Under the pieces are notes generated by a model, which searched no databases, had not been told where the DNA came from, and saw only the letters and a list, made by a program, of their open reading frames with translations. Positions 50,091 to 61,047 of a stretch of DNA of 64,000 nucleotides are shown piece after piece; the first letter of the stretch is position 1; every line of letters begins with the position of its first letter. Source of the stretch: Epithemia pelagica (Eukaryota > Bacillariophyta > Bacillariophyceae > Surirellales > Surirellaceae); assembly GCA_946965045.2 (NCBI GenBank), contig OX337228.1, forward strand, positions 5,332,001-5,396,000. The letters are read 5' to 3'. The translations under genes and the position numbers were made by a program.

Positions 50091-53000
50091 ACCGGAAAAT
50101 TGCCTCCTCGAGCTGATACTGAGTCCTTGTTGCCACCAGCATTGCAGCATCGCATGTCTGTCTATCTCAATGCAGCAGACGATGCAGACCTGCCCGTGGT
50201 GATCGATACAGGAGCATCCACATCGTTGACTCCTCGACTAGAAGACTTTGATGGACCACTCAAAGAGTGTGAGACCACTGAGCTGAATGGATTATCCAGC
50301 ACAACGGCCGTGGTTGGAGTAGGAATGGCTGCCTGGACGTTAAAGGACGTGTTTGGTGTGGTCCGAACCATCCGAACACGAGCCTATTACGTTCCAGAGG
50401 CGCAGATACGCCTGTTTAGCCCCCAAACCTACTTCCAAGAGCAAGCTAAAGGCGAATTGTTGGTAAATGCTTTTCGTTCTCGATTGACTCTTCACGATGG
50501 GAGCGAACTGGAGTTCCCCTTTCATCCCAACAGTAACCTCCCTTTGATGCTCTCTGGACGGCAAACCAAGATGGGCCTTGCCTTCGAAGACGTCATGGCC
50601 TTATCCAAAGAGTTTTATTGTCGTGGTCTTATGTCAGTGGCGGATGAAACAAATCAGAATGTCACCCAGGCGCAGAGAGAGCTATTGACCTGGCACTGGA
50701 AGTTAGGTCACGCTAATTTTGAATGGATCCAAGATTTGTGCCGCGATCCTAAAACGGATCGACGTCGAATTCTCCACACGAAGCATCGACAAGTGTCAAG
50801 TTGTCCTGTCAATGGTTTGCGCTGCACAGCTTGTCAATTGGGCAAACAGAGGCGTCGTGGTGCTAATACCCAACATACGAACACGAAGGATGGTCGTCAC
50901 ATGGTCACTCGGTCAGAGAATCTTCGACCAGGTGACTGTGTTAGCCTTGACCAGTATGACTCGACGCTAACTGGCCGTCTTCCTCACACCAGGGGAAAGG
51001 AACCCAAGAAAGATCAGTACACTGGCGGTACATTGTTTATAGATCATGCTACAGGATTGATGCATTGTGTACATCAAGTCTCCCTAAACACTGGTGAAAC
51101 CATCGAAGCCAAACTACAATTCGAACGGTTTGCACAGGACCATGGAGTTACAGTCAAGTCGTATCTGGCGGATAATGCCCCTTTTGGCAATACCAAGTTT
51201 GTGGACGCAGTGAAACATGCTGGTCAGTCCCTGTCGTTTTCTGGTGTGGGGGCCCATCACCAAAATGGTGTGGCCGAGCGTGGCGTCCGTACGGTAACCT
51301 CTTGGGCCCGTACTATGATGTTGCACGCAGTATTGCACTGGCCGGAGCACGCCCATGACCTGAGTCTATGGCCCTTCGCTCTCAATCACGCTATCTGGTT
51401 GTGGAATCATCTTCCCAAGCGAGGTCCCTTTATTGCCCCGCTGGAATTATTTACCGGAACAGTCTTCCCTACCTTGGCCCATCTACATCTGAGCCATGTT
51501 TGGGGTTGCCCAGTGTACGTTTTGGACCCTAAGATCCAAGACGGGAAGAAACTTCCCAAGTGGTCGCCTCGTGCCCGTCGAGGGCAATATCTCGGAGTCT
51601 CTCCCGACCATTCTAGCACGGTGGGCTTAATTCTCAATATTTCTACCGGCTATGTGAGTCCGCAATATCACGTCGTCTACGACGACCTCTTTTCAAGTGT
51701 CCCTAACGCCGAAACTGGCGGTGTCCTACAACAAGACATGTTCACAGGGTCCTTTTGGGACCATCTTGTGGCCTCTGGCCTGGAGCGGATTGACGATGGC
51801 GATTTTGACGACGAACAGCCTCAGCCACCACCCCTTCACCACGACTGGCTGACCCCTGAGGAAGCCGATGCCCTTCGCCATCAACAAAACGATGCAGCTC
51901 GGATCAATCCCTTACCTTTGCCTCCTCCTCCTTCCATCCGTGTTCCAGAGGGAGCTGCTGCTCCAGAGGGAGCTCTGGTGCCCTTGGCTCCAGAGGGAGA
52001 CGACGGCAGTGAGATTCAACTGGATGGAGAACCCATTTTCCCTCACCTTTTTCCTTTGGATAACGTGGAGCCAAATCCACCAGCCGCTCCTCCAGATGAC
52101 TTGATTCAACCTTTGGTGGTGGATGGAATGTGGGACGGTCCCAACAACTCCACCATCGACTCTGGAGACGAAATTGTAATCTTTGAGCACGAGGAACAGG
52201 ATGAGGAAGACCCAGTTCGCGCACAAGAGAAGTCAAGACGTGCGCAACACTTGGAACAGCCGGACGAGATGCACTTTGGTCGTGGAAAGTGCGCACGCAA
52301 ACCTAATCCCAAGTACGCCTCGTACTCGCGTGAACGTTGGCAGGAGCACGCGCTATTTGGTCACGATGATTATGCGCGACTAAAGGTAAAGCGTGACTGC
52401 TTAAACGATTCATTCCTGGCAGGACTTGACTGGAATTCAACCATCCGTGACCCTAAATCCACACAGTCAGCGCTGATGAGTCGCATGATGGAAATGAACA
52501 CCAACCCTAAGACAGGAACTGTCGAGGCTATGCATCCAATGGTACTGATCACCAAGGCCGATGCAGCGGATAAGCCCAGATGGAATGAAGCCATGAGCGG
52601 TCCAGATGCCGCTGGCTTCATGGAGGCATGTAAAAAGGAAATAGACACGCTATTCCGCCTCATGAAGGCTTGGATAGTCGTCGATCGCCAACCTTGGATG
52701 AACGTAATCCCATCTACATGGGCCTTCAAAAGGAAGCGATTCCCTGACGGCTCTGTCAAGAAACTGAAAGCAAGATTTTGCGCCCGAGGAGACTTTCAAG
52801 TGGAAGGAGTGGACTTCTTCGATACCTTTGCCCCAGTGGTAAACTGGACCACAGTCCGCTTGATGCTCATCCTATCTATTATCCTGAACCTCGCCACAGT
52901 GCAGGTAGACTACACCGCGGCATTCCTTCACGCCCCAATTGATCGTGATCCCAAATGGGACTCGATGACACGTCAAGAACGTGAAAGAAGCGGTGTCTAC

Positions 53001-53379
53001 GTCGAGATGCCCAGAGGATTTGGACAAGACAGAAAGGTACTAAAACTACAACGATCACTGTACGGGTTGAAACAAGCCCTACGGAATTTCTTCCAACACT
53101 TCAAAGGGCAGTTGGAACGAGTCGGCTTTGTTGCCCAGGACTCGGTTGATCCCTGCCTATTAATTTCAGACAAGGTAATAGCGGTAGTCTATGTCGACGA
53201 CACGCTATTTTACAGTCCCAAAAGAGAGTACATCGATGAAGTACTTGATAAACTCAAGAAACAAGAGAACGCTGAGCTCGATGTTGAAGACAGCGTGGCT
53301 GGATTCTTGGGCGTCCATATTGAACGTGACGAGACCCAAGGAACAATCAAATTGACCCAACAAGGTCTGATTAAGAGAA
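50091..53379 (+). pseudogene. pol: pol of element C, first part: protease, integrase, most of reverse transcriptase
   Basis: The open frame runs from just after the TAA at 50088-50090 (first ATG at 50154) to 53379, where element A cuts it. Protease: VVIDTGASTSLTP near the start. Integrase zinc finger: WHWKLGHANFEW and CTACQLGK. Integrase core: Asp in GDCVSLDQYD, Asp in YLADNAPFGN, Glu in HHQNGVAERGV. The CoDi-like linker is Pro/Glu-rich. Reverse transcriptase: STWAFKRKRFPDGSVKKLKAR, VQVDYTAAFLHAP, LYGLKQALR and YVDD (AVVYVDDTLFYS). All key residues are intact. After 53379 the frame would run on into element A's LTR and stop at 53420; it resumes in frame at 58789. Confidence 0.88.
53375..53379. 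repeat. Target-site duplication of element A, left copy
   Basis: GAGAA; the right copy is at 58784-58788. A 5-bp duplication is standard for copia-type integration. Confidence 0.85.
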
Positions 53380-54136
53380 TAGTAGAACTCTCATTGAGAA
53401 TTCAGAAGGGTAATAGGTAGTTGGGTAAAAGGCTCGCTGAGCCGACAATCGAATCACCAACCGATACAACAATCCTCCACGGGTCAGAGAAGAGTTGCAA
53501 GTCGAGGTCCGCCGTGGGTGGGGGCAGTCGGTCCACTGATAAGAGGTTAGTCTTAAGATGAGTGTTAAAATGGTGATATTAATGATTGTGAGATGATTAC
53601 TAACTAAGGTGTTTGATGAAGGTCGAGGTCCTGGCTCTTGTATACGGCCATGGATCTGGTGTGATAGGTCCTCAAATGGTTGGAGTAGACCTGCATTGTT
53701 GTATTGAAAGTATATGCAGTTGTATATCATATACCAATGCCAACAGCTCTTGCTTTGTTGTGATATAGGTAGTTTTCTTGGCGCGTTGTTGATTGCATTC
53801 TTGGAATTGTGGGAATGGAAATATGGTCTCGCGTGATCGTGATTCGTGCTTTGATTACTTAGGTTGTTGAGGTAAGTCGTGGAGGTGCTCACTCGGATCG
53901 TGATTGCGCGCGCTTGAGAATATTGGGCGCGCACGTGATGGGCCATAGTCAATATCCGAGCGGTCGCCGATAGCGCGTGCATTGCGAGCATGCCTTGGCC
54001 AAAATTAAAGGTCCGCGAGCATGCCGTCATTCTTTTCTCACTTTTACACAAATGTCATCGGATGCCATAAAATACTAGCATCAGTCGATGTGTTGTAGAT
54101 TCCACCACCAGCTAGTTAAAGGTGAGAATCCTAACA
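53380..54136 (-). repeat. LTR of element A (3' LTR in element orientation)
   Basis: 757 bp, paired with 58027-58783. I saw one difference (G at 54015, A at 58662). An LTR-internal minus frame of about 225 codons is read in both copies. The stop of the element's main ORF lies inside this LTR. Confidence 0.9.
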
Positions 54137-57100
54137 CTCCCCACAATTCGTCGAGTGAGGATTGTTATTTTCCTTGTCATGCTTCTGAACGTTTCCTCCC
54201 CAGAAGAATATGATCTTGAACGTGGTCCATACTTTCGAGAATTTCCAATGCTTACTGACAATGTATCCCGGACGCTCTCATAGGGATATCTCAGGCAATA
54301 AGTAATCAGTTCATCATTCTTCAGTTGGTAGGTCTTGTCGGTGCCCTTTGAGCTATGCTCCCCAGGTGCCTTCTTCATCCAAACATTGGGATCTGCTTTA
54401 GTTGGTGACAAATCAATATCAAGTGGGATGTCAAAGAAACAGTCACGCCGACATGCTCCTGAAGATTTTAATCCCTTTGAGGCCTTGTGCGTAATCAAGG
54501 TGTGACCTGATTCCTTGAGTTCTTGTCTTGCAACTATCAAGATCTTCTCTCCAGATAAAGCTTCCAGGTCGTGTGCATTTCCAACTTTTGCTCCCCATAT
54601 ATCCATATCATTGAGAATCCCAAGACAGGTGGTTGTATGAAAGTTGTGAATGGAAGTAGTACACAAAACGATTGCCTCAACCGGTTCTTTGGTAAAAGCC
54701 TCGTCTGTGATGAGAAGTGCTGGGCGACTATCATCATGTTTTACAAAATGGATTTGAATCTTGTTCTTGTGATACTCTTCTGGTGATGCATTTATCATTT
54801 CCCTTCTCTTGAACTGAGCTTGAACGTAATCCTTGACTTTTGTGAGGGATTGGATCTGTGAAGCCTGAAAGAGCTCAACTTCAGTAGTGTCGTGCCACTT
54901 TCTTTTACCATGTTGCTTGTCTAACAAAACAACTAATTCTTCATTTGTCATTGAAACTTGATAACCAAACTTGTACTTGATGGAACGACAGACTTGCTTG
55001 ATTCTTGACTGCTGTTTGGCAGCTTGAACAAGGCATTTATTGGTCTTGACAAAACGCTTGAGATGTTTCCATCCAAGTTCATTTAATAGGTCATGTTTCT
55101 TGGCATAGGCATCATTTACCATGAGTGACGGAGGCTCATAGATCATCTCCCCAGTCTCCCAACCAACAAGTATATTACAGTGACTTCTTTTGTAGTCAGG
55201 ATTGTTGCTAATACTTGACGGTTCTTGATCTGCAACAACGTCCCTGAACTGAAAAACGTCATCTTCAGTTTCCTGTGCTTGGTTGTCCTGTTTGATGTAT
55301 TCCATATGTTGACGGTATGAAATTATCTTGTCAATGTCGGAAATGGATTTGCAGAAAGTGTACTTGATACAGTCTTCTTGCTTGAGAGCATCTTGTTCTA
55401 AATCAATGACGCATCTTATAAGACACGGTTGTGGTTGCTCCCCATTATACGGTTGTCGTTGCTCCCCATTTTCCTCTGGATCATAAACAAGGAAAGGTTG
55501 TTCAATAGTGTCATCATGTTTGATCGTTGGAATTTGCGTGGATGGATCTTCACCTTTGCTAGAAATGAAAACAATGTCAGCTTGTTTGCCGTTGGGTTTA
55601 TTTGGAAGCGACTCCTCCCCTGAAGAGGTATCCACACAAAGGTTGCTGCTGGGTGGCCTGGAGGCATCATGAAGAATGGCAGAGTAACAAAGGGTTTGAG
55701 TGTCCAGAGACAAAGTATCACCAATAGGAGGGGCAAAAACAAGCCGCCAGTAGCCAAGTGCTGTGACAAAAGAGGGAGGGTAGGGACGGTGGGAGAGGGC
55801 ATATGATTCGGTAAAGTAGGGGGCCTTGTCCCAGATAAGGAAGAAAAGTGGGTGGGTAATGCCGGGTGGGCGACCATTGAGGATCTCAAGAGGGATATGG
55901 CCCGAAACGGTCACAACGTATGTTGCCCTCTTAACGGTCTGATAACGGTTCTCAGCCATGTTCTGATCTTGGAGGTTTGGTTTGGAAAAGTATTCTCCAA
56001 GGAGGGGTGTGAAGAAGGAAGGCGTATCAGGTCCATGATCATAAGGTAAATCCAAGAGAAGGTTGAGGTTACAGGCAACACGATTGGTATACTTCCCAAA
56101 AGCATCATTCGGATTGCCATCATTTTCAACAGTCCTCGAAGAAGGTGCCGTATCTTGCATGGGATCAAGATGCCAATGATTAAAGCCAGTCACTTGATTG
56201 TTGCCGGAGAAAGTAGACATGCGAGAGAGCAGACATCGAGATATCTGAACTTTCTGTTTACAGTTGTTGTTCTCGAGACAATCATTGAGGGTGGATGTTG
56301 CCTTGGTATTGGACACCAAATTAGCAAGATCAGATGTTGGATGATTGACATCAATATTGGTCACAACTTGAGGAACAAACCGGGGAATCAGATCAGAGAA
56401 ATTGTCTTGACGGTCTTTGGAAGCATCTTGAATTATGTCGTCAATCCGTGTACTACTACCAGGGTCAGGATCAGGTTCTGGATCAATGTCAAGAGTATGC
56501 GTCTGTTCCTTGCATGCAATTGTTGATGCATTCTGGGTAGACTTGTTGTACGCAATGATTACTTGACGACTGTTGTCAGTGAGTTTACTCCACAGATTTC
56601 CTGGAAGACTAATCTTTGGAAGCGAAGATGAATCCTTGGTCTTCATGTTAGTTCTCTTAATCCTGTCGTGCATTTCTTTGGGTGATGGATTGTTGGTATC
56701 AAAATCTTGATCATATTGAAAGTCATGTTGCTTGGTATGCTTACGTTGGTTAGACTTTGGTGATCGAGTTGCTTGGTCATGATCATATGCGGCATCAAGG
56801 AGAAGACGGAAATATGATTGATAACAAAGTGTCTTTGCACCAGACAAGATGTTGACTTGTCGTAAATCAGGTACCTTTTCAACGGCTTTCATCAGGAAGG
56901 TCATCCTAGTGGAGTGGCCAGGAATGTGATCAAACATTGATCCCAGATTGTCGAGAAGATGGAATTGGTGTTGAAAGTGGAGAAGAAACTGATAGGTTGT
57001 GCCGTGCCATGAATCATCGAGACAAAGATTGGAGATGTAGTTGTTAAGACGTAACACCTCTCTTTTTGCTAAACGAAATGACGAAATCCAACCTTGGTTC

Positions 57101-57522
57101 AGGCAAAGCTTGGTGAAGTCTGCATTGATTCTCCAATGATCGTAATCGGCCTTGGTGAGGTTCAACCAGGTTGAACGGGATATATCACACTGCTGCAGGG
57201 TTGAGGTTTGTTCTCGTGACCAATATGCTAGGATCTTCAGTTGATGCCTTGTATACGTCTTCAGGTTCATCGTCTTGTTCCCATACTTGTATTGTCCAAG
57301 GTCCTTGATATTCTTTTCTGGATTGACTGCAAGATAGTCGATGACATTCAGAATGTGTTCGAAACCACTATGTTTTATCCATTGATGAAGGGCTTGAGCT
57401 CGTTCCTCATCACATTCAAATAGATGCTGGGTGATATGATTGAACACTTGTGTATCTGATATGTCAGGCGGTACTGAGTCGTCAGAAGGAAGAGAAGGTG
57501 TCTTGGGGTATGTTGGATCCAT
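54112..57522 (-). CDS. Element A ORF: Gag fused to integrase-tail and catalytically dead RT remnants
   Basis: 1,136 codons from ATG 57522 without a stop until 54112, inside the 3' LTR. Residues 1-260 are copia-type Gag, with a recognisable SWHGTTYQFLLHFQHQ and VPDLRQVNILSGAK block. Residues 270-530 are polar linker. About 545-700 resembles the tail of a copia integrase (THPLFFLIWDKAPYFTES, ALGYWRLVFAPPIGDTLSL). About 760-1090 resembles the first half of a reverse transcriptase (HCNILVGWETGEMIYEPPSL, IWGAKVGNAHDLEALSGEKI, ASKGLKSSGACRRD, KADPNVWMKK). The integrase core, YVDD, RNase H and protease are absent. In motif A, Lys979 stands where the first catalytic Asp is expected. So it cannot reverse transcribe, yet the frame is kept. 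It may package or form particles with partner enzymes. Confidence 0.75.
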   Translation of the reverse strand: MDPTYPKTPSLPSDDSVPPDISDTQVFNHITQHLFECDEERAQALHQWIKHSGFEHILNVIDYLAVNPEKNIKDLGQYKYGNKTMNLKTYTRHQLKILAYWSREQTSTLQQCDISRSTWLNLTKADYDHWRINADFTKLCLNQGWISSFRLAKREVLRLNNYISNLCLDDSWHGTTYQFLLHFQHQFHLLDNLGSMFDHIPGHSTRMTFLMKAVEKVPDLRQVNILSGAKTLCYQSYFRLLLDAAYDHDQATRSPKSNQRKHTKQHDFQYDQDFDTNNPSPKEMHDRIKRTNMKTKDSSSLPKISLPGNLWSKLTDNSRQVIIAYNKSTQNASTIACKEQTHTLDIDPEPDPDPGSSTRIDDIIQDASKDRQDNFSDLIPRFVPQVVTNIDVNHPTSDLANLVSNTKATSTLNDCLENNNCKQKVQISRCLLSRMSTFSGNNQVTGFNHWHLDPMQDTAPSSRTVENDGNPNDAFGKYTNRVACNLNLLLDLPYDHGPDTPSFFTPLLGEYFSKPNLQDQNMAENRYQTVKRATYVVTVSGHIPLEILNGRPPGITHPLFFLIWDKAPYFTESYALSHRPYPPSFVTALGYWRLVFAPPIGDTLSLDTQTLCYSAILHDASRPPSSNLCVDTSSGEESLPNKPNGKQADIVFISSKGEDPSTQIPTIKHDDTIEQPFLVYDPEENGEQRQPYNGEQPQPCLIRCVIDLEQDALKQEDCIKYTFCKSISDIDKIISYRQHMEYIKQDNQAQETEDDVFQFRDVVADQEPSSISNNPDYKRSHCNILVGWETGEMIYEPPSLMVNDAYAKKHDLLNELGWKHLKRFVKTNKCLVQAAKQQSRIKQVCRSIKYKFGYQVSMTNEELVVLLDKQHGKRKWHDTTEVELFQASQIQSLTKVKDYVQAQFKRREMINASPEEYHKNKIQIHFVKHDDSRPALLITDEAFTKEPVEAIVLCTTSIHNFHTTTCLGILNDMDIWGAKVGNAHDLEALSGEKILIVARQELKESGHTLITHKASKGLKSSGACRRDCFFDIPLDIDLSPTKADPNVWMKKAPGEHSSKGTDKTYQLKNDELITYCLRYPYESVRDTLSVSIGNSRKYGPRSRSYSSGEETFRSMTRKITILTRRIVGSVRILTFN
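54137..54142 (-). promoter_or_regulatory. Polypurine tract of element A
   Basis: GGGGAG on the minus strand, next to the 3' LTR. The same six bases adjoin the LTR of element B. It would prime plus-strand DNA. Confidence 0.6.
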
Positions 57523-58026
57523 GGTAGTATATGGTTGGTTCGTTGTTTATTTAATGTGTGGTGTGATCTGAACCCGGATGTACCACGTGTGTGCCACGTA
57601 TGTAAGTACCCGGATGTGTGTTGTGCTGGGAACCCGGATGTGCGGAACTCGGTTTTGTCTCTGGTTTGTTGTGGAAACTACTTAAAGATACTTATCCTTG
57701 GTCACTTCCGGACTCGTTGCGGTGATCGAGTTGAACCGGGGAGTCAGGAATAGTGGTAGCTTCCTCGTCTTGCTCGTAGTCCTCAACAAAGTACTGGTCA
57801 GGTGAGTATTGGGAAGGTAGTTGCACGGAGTCCTGGTCCAGCTTGAGGTCCTGGAATAGGAGAGGGTTGGTGACCCTAGCCTCAGCCAGGCTGGCCCTGT
57901 TGTTGGGTTGGGTAGTTTTGTCCTCTAACTCTTGTTTGTTGGGGTAGCTCAATCTGTAATGGGTGCAGATGGGTAAGTAAGGTATCCAATGCAACTGCAG
58001 GGCAATGAGCGATGAGACTGTTAATC
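57523..58026 (-). other. Leader of element A between 5' LTR and ORF
   Basis: About 500 bp without a supported gene. Three CCCGGATG units occur at 57573-57580, 57609-57616 and 57633-57640. The primer-binding site is at the far end. Confidence 0.5.
58014..58026 (-). promoter_or_regulatory. Primer-binding site of element A, matches tRNA-Asn anticodon stem-loop
   Basis: On the minus strand GATTAACAGTCTC directly follows the 5' LTR. Its complement GAGACTGTTAATC contains CTGTTAA, the anticodon loop of tRNA-Asn (GTT), with stem bases on each side. The same 13 bases occur at element B. Confidence 0.65.
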
Positions 58027-58783
58027 TAGTAGAACTCTCATTGAGAATTCAGAAGGGTAATAGGTAGTTGGGTAAAAGGCTCGCTGAGCCGACAATCGAA
58101 TCACCAACCGATACAACAATCCTCCACGGGTCAGAGAAGAGTTGCAAGTCGAGGTCCGCCGTGGGTGGGGGCAGTCGGTCCACTGATAAGAGGTTAGTCT
58201 TAAGATGAGTGTTAAAATGGTGATATTAATGATTGTGAGATGATTACTAACTAAGGTGTTTGATGAAGGTCGAGGTCCTGGCTCTTGTATACGGCCATGG
58301 ATCTGGTGTGATAGGTCCTCAAATGGTTGGAGTAGACCTGCATTGTTGTATTGAAAGTATATGCAGTTGTATATCATATACCAATGCCAACAGCTCTTGC
58401 TTTGTTGTGATATAGGTAGTTTTCTTGGCGCGTTGTTGATTGCATTCTTGGAATTGTGGGAATGGAAATATGGTCTCGCGTGATCGTGATTCGTGCTTTG
58501 ATTACTTAGGTTGTTGAGGTAAGTCGTGGAGGTGCTCACTCGGATCGTGATTGCGCGCGCTTGAGAATATTGGGCGCGCACGTGATGGGCCATAGTCAAT
58601 ATCCGAGCGGTCGCCGATAGCGCGTGCATTGCGAGCATGCCTTGGCCAAAATTAAAGGTCCACGAGCATGCCGTCATTCTTTTCTCACTTTTACACAAAT
58701 GTCATCGGATGCCATAAAATACTAGCATCAGTCGATGTGTTGTAGATTCCACCACCAGCTAGTTAAAGGTGAGAATCCTAACA
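58027..58783 (-). repeat. LTR of element A (5' LTR in element orientation)
   Basis: 757 bp, paired with 53380-54136. Minus-strand start TGTTAGGATTCTC; end GTTCTACTA. Confidence 0.9.
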
Positions 58784-58788
58784 GAGAA
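58784..58788. repeat. Target-site duplication of element A, right copy
   Basis: GAGAA, matching 53375-53379. Confidence 0.85.
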
Positions 58789-58979
58789 TTCTAACTGCCT
58801 TACAAGTTGGTGACTTGGACCGAAGCTGTACCCCAGCTTTATCTAAGCCCCTTGTAGAAGACAAGGATGGAGATCCCCCACAAGGTAGATACAACTACGC
58901 AAGTGTGATTGGGATGCTTCAGTATTTACAAGCGCACAGTCGCCCCGACATCACCTATGCGGTGAGTCAATGTGCACGC
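58789..58979 (+). pseudogene. pol: pol of element C, middle fragment
   Basis: 191 bp of the reverse transcriptase/RNase H connection, left between elements A and B. It resumes exactly the frame broken at 53379 and codes for a stretch with YASVIGMLQYLQAHSRPDIT and YAVSQCAR, typical of copia elements just before RNase H. It stops at CGC (58977-58979), where element B begins, and goes on in frame at 63215. Confidence 0.9.
58975..58979. repeat. Target-site duplication of element B, left copy
   Basis: CACGC; the right copy is at 63210-63214. Confidence 0.85.
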
Positions 58980-59612
58980 TCGCAAAGGTTAAAGGGCGTC
59001 TGCCCAAACAGGAATGTGGTGAGTGTTAGGTTTTAGAGGCTGTACCAAAGCCTCAGCAGACAGAGAGCAAAGAGGACGATCAGGAGTCACCAACTACGTA
59101 GCCAGTTCCCCACGGGTCAAGGAAAAGGCCAACAACTACTAGGAGAGTAGGTAGGACACAAAGAGATGTGATGAATGGTGAGATTTTAGATTGTGAGCTT
59201 TATTCTAGATTTGTATGTCTTTCCCCATGGCTGTCTTTGCTGCCACATTAGGTTATTATCCCCAGTACTGGGTACAGAGATCCTACGTGCATTTCTTCCC
59301 AAATGTACTAAGGCTACGAGGATCTACTGGGTCATATCTCTAATGTACCGTGGCTACGTATCCTGTACGTATCCTTGGATGGTTGTCCATTTCCCAATGA
59401 CCACAGGTTCTCACATGTATCTTTGATTCTCACATGTAAGCCAATGTTGGTAGTCCCGTCATGGTCAATGGCGCCAATCTCGTCTTCTATAGCATACCTA
59501 GAGAACTAGTTATGATAGTTCGAGTCTTGTCTACGGTGTGTTAAGTGAATCAACCACAAGAAGGTGTACTCCTTATCGAGACGACTCGATCGGATACCTA
59601 TAACTTGTGCGA
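58980..59612 (-). repeat. LTR of element B (3' LTR in element orientation)
   Basis: 633 bp, paired with 62577-63209, with one difference seen (G at 59078, A at 62675). It is followed by CTCCCC (59613-59618), the polypurine tract when read on the minus strand. Confidence 0.9.
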
Positions 59613-61047
59613 CTCCCCTTGATTCAGATTTACACACCAAATCAAATTGACACACCAAATTTCCAACAAATCTTGATTTTTCCCCAATTTCTCGTGCATA
59701 ATGAACATTTGTCATTGAACGCATAGCTCGGCTAGTCCTGCTAGCATTGACACAGAAAACCATAGGTCCCCTAGGACTTAGTTTTCTCCAACTCTTTAAA
59801 TTTCTCCCCATATTGTCTCCCCATGGCATGCCAAATCTAAGTCCATCATTTCCTTTATGATAGATGTGTTTGCCTCCACATGCCTCTGATGAATTTGTCG
59901 TCACAAAAGGTAGTGATCGTCCTCTATGTTTCATCTTGTGGATGAAGAGGAGATTGATAATGTAGCCATTGCTGATTCCATCATGATCGTCTAGAAAAAT
60001 GATTTCATGGCTAATATTATGTTCATCAAAATAATCCTCCATTCCTGAGTCTTCTCCATCAATAAAATCATCATCACAACGATGATATCCCTTCTGAGCT
60101 CCACTTCCATTGCCATCATAGTTTACTTCTCCCCATTCGACTCTATTTGGGTAGTCAACATAGTGCGAAGTAGCTCTCTGTCCGTGTTCATCCGGTTGGT
60201 CTTTTTCCAAACATATTGCCCCCCTTTCTGATGTTGGAAGGTCTTTTTCCAGAACTAGTGCTCTCCCATTTGCTGCTGAAGGGAAATTCTTTGGAACTGT
60301 CACCCCCTCTTTGCATTTTGGTTGCGAGATTGATCTAGATAAAACTAGCTTCTCTCCAAGCGATGCTAAATAGCTAGAACTAGTGTGATCGATCTTGACT
60401 CCAAGTTGATTGCCATCATAGCTAGCTTTAGGATTGTTCAAGGCTTCGTTGACTCCATTGCCAGCATAGCTAGATGAAAGGTTACCCATGATTTGTTCAT
60501 TCTTGATATTACAAGAACCATCATCTTGGTTCATCTCTATTCCATCATTCTGAACTCTCACTTTAGGTCTAGCCAAGTGATCAGATAGATTTCCCAGCTC
60601 TGCCTCAATTGGGTTGCCATTGTCTCCCAGCTTTGCCCCAGTTGCGTTGCCATGATCATTGTCTTGGATACCTACTTGGGTTCCAGATACAGAGCCAGGA
60701 TTGATTCTCTGTGTGCGTCCAAATGCTTTGCCACCATGATATTCGTGCTGTACTCCATGTGGGTATCCAGAGAAAGGATACCTAATATTAATGTGGTTGC
60801 GCAAGACAACATAGTTTTTAGTCTTGAGTGTAATCTTGAATCCGAGTATGGTCCGTCTGTCAACCGAAGATATCTGTTTCGCGATGATGTCACACGTGTG
60901 ATCAGAACTATCTAGTAGGACTAGACTTGGAAGAGGTAGATCAGGATCTAGATACTGATGATTGACGGAAAATTGGTCACGCCAGTCAACAAACTCTTGG
61001 TAGCTAAGATCTAGTAAGTCCGTATCATTCTCGTGAAATGCATCTTG
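59506..61047 (-). CDS. Element B long reading frame, unrecognised
   Basis: Open from 61047 (after a TGA) to 59506; no ATG near its start, the first codons shared with the overlapping frame at 61011-61391. It contains a short acidic/hydrophobic start (ENDTDLLDLSYQEFVDW), then a long Gly/Asn/Asp-rich polar part and a basic end (KHRGRSLPFV...KSWRKLSPRG). Its last 35 codons lie in the 3' LTR. The upstream frame resembles the start of element A's Gag. It could be reached from that frame by a -1 shift in the overlap or be split by an indel. No enzyme motif is seen. Confidence 0.45.
   Translation of the reverse strand, partial: QDAFHENDTDLLDLSYQEFVDWRDQFSVNHQYLDPDLPLPSLVLLDSSDHTCDIIAKQISSVDRRTILGFKITLKTKNYVVLRNHINIRYPFSGYPHGVQHEYHGGKAFGRTQRINPGSVSGTQVGIQDNDHGNATGAKLGDNGNPIEAELGNLSDHLARPKVRVQNDGIEMNQDDGSCNIKNEQIMGNLSSSYAGNGVNEALNNPKASYDGNQLGVKIDHTSSSYLASLGEKLVLSRSISQPKCKEGVTVPKNFPSAANGRALVLEKDLPTSERGAICLEKDQPDEHGQRATSHYVDYPNRVEWGEVNYDGNGSGAQKGYHRCDDDFIDGEDSGMEDYFDEHNISHEIIFLDDHDGISNGYIINLLFIHKMKHRGRSLPFVTTNSSEACGGKHIYHKGNDGLRFGMPWGDNMGRNLKSWRKLSPRGPMVFCVNASRTSRAMRSMTNVHYAREIGEKSRFVGNLVCQFDLVCKSESRGVAQVIGIRSSRLDKEYTFLWLIHLTHRRQDSNYHN
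59613..59618 (-). promoter_or_regulatory. Polypurine tract of element B
   Basis: GGGGAG on the minus strand beside the 3' LTR, as in element A. Confidence 0.55.

Larger units (their letters stand above)
53380..58783 (-). mobile_element. LTR retrotransposon A, antisense insertion in C pol
   Basis: 5,404 bp. LTRs 53380-54136 and 58027-58783 (757 bp each) flank 3,890 bp. On the minus strand the element begins TGTTAGGATT, and each LTR ends CTACTA, so the 3' end is not the usual CA. The 5' LTR is followed at once by a primer-binding site, and GGGGAG (54137-54142, minus) precedes the 3' LTR as polypurine tract. It codes for a single large ORF and no complete pol, so it is non-autonomous. It is flanked by GAGAA on both sides. 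Confidence 0.88.

Noticed and set aside
53380-54051. Frame of about 225 codons inside the LTRs of element A (also 58027-58698)
   Set aside because: It is read in both LTR copies, is rich in Ser/Thr/Asn/His without motif, and its end differs only by what flanks the LTR. I treat it as a chance frame of the repeat, though an LTR-coded peptide is not excluded.
59027-59040. TGTTAGG inside the LTR of element B as the true LTR start
   Set aside because: The direct repeat pair extends 46 bases further out on this side and the target duplication fits the outer border.
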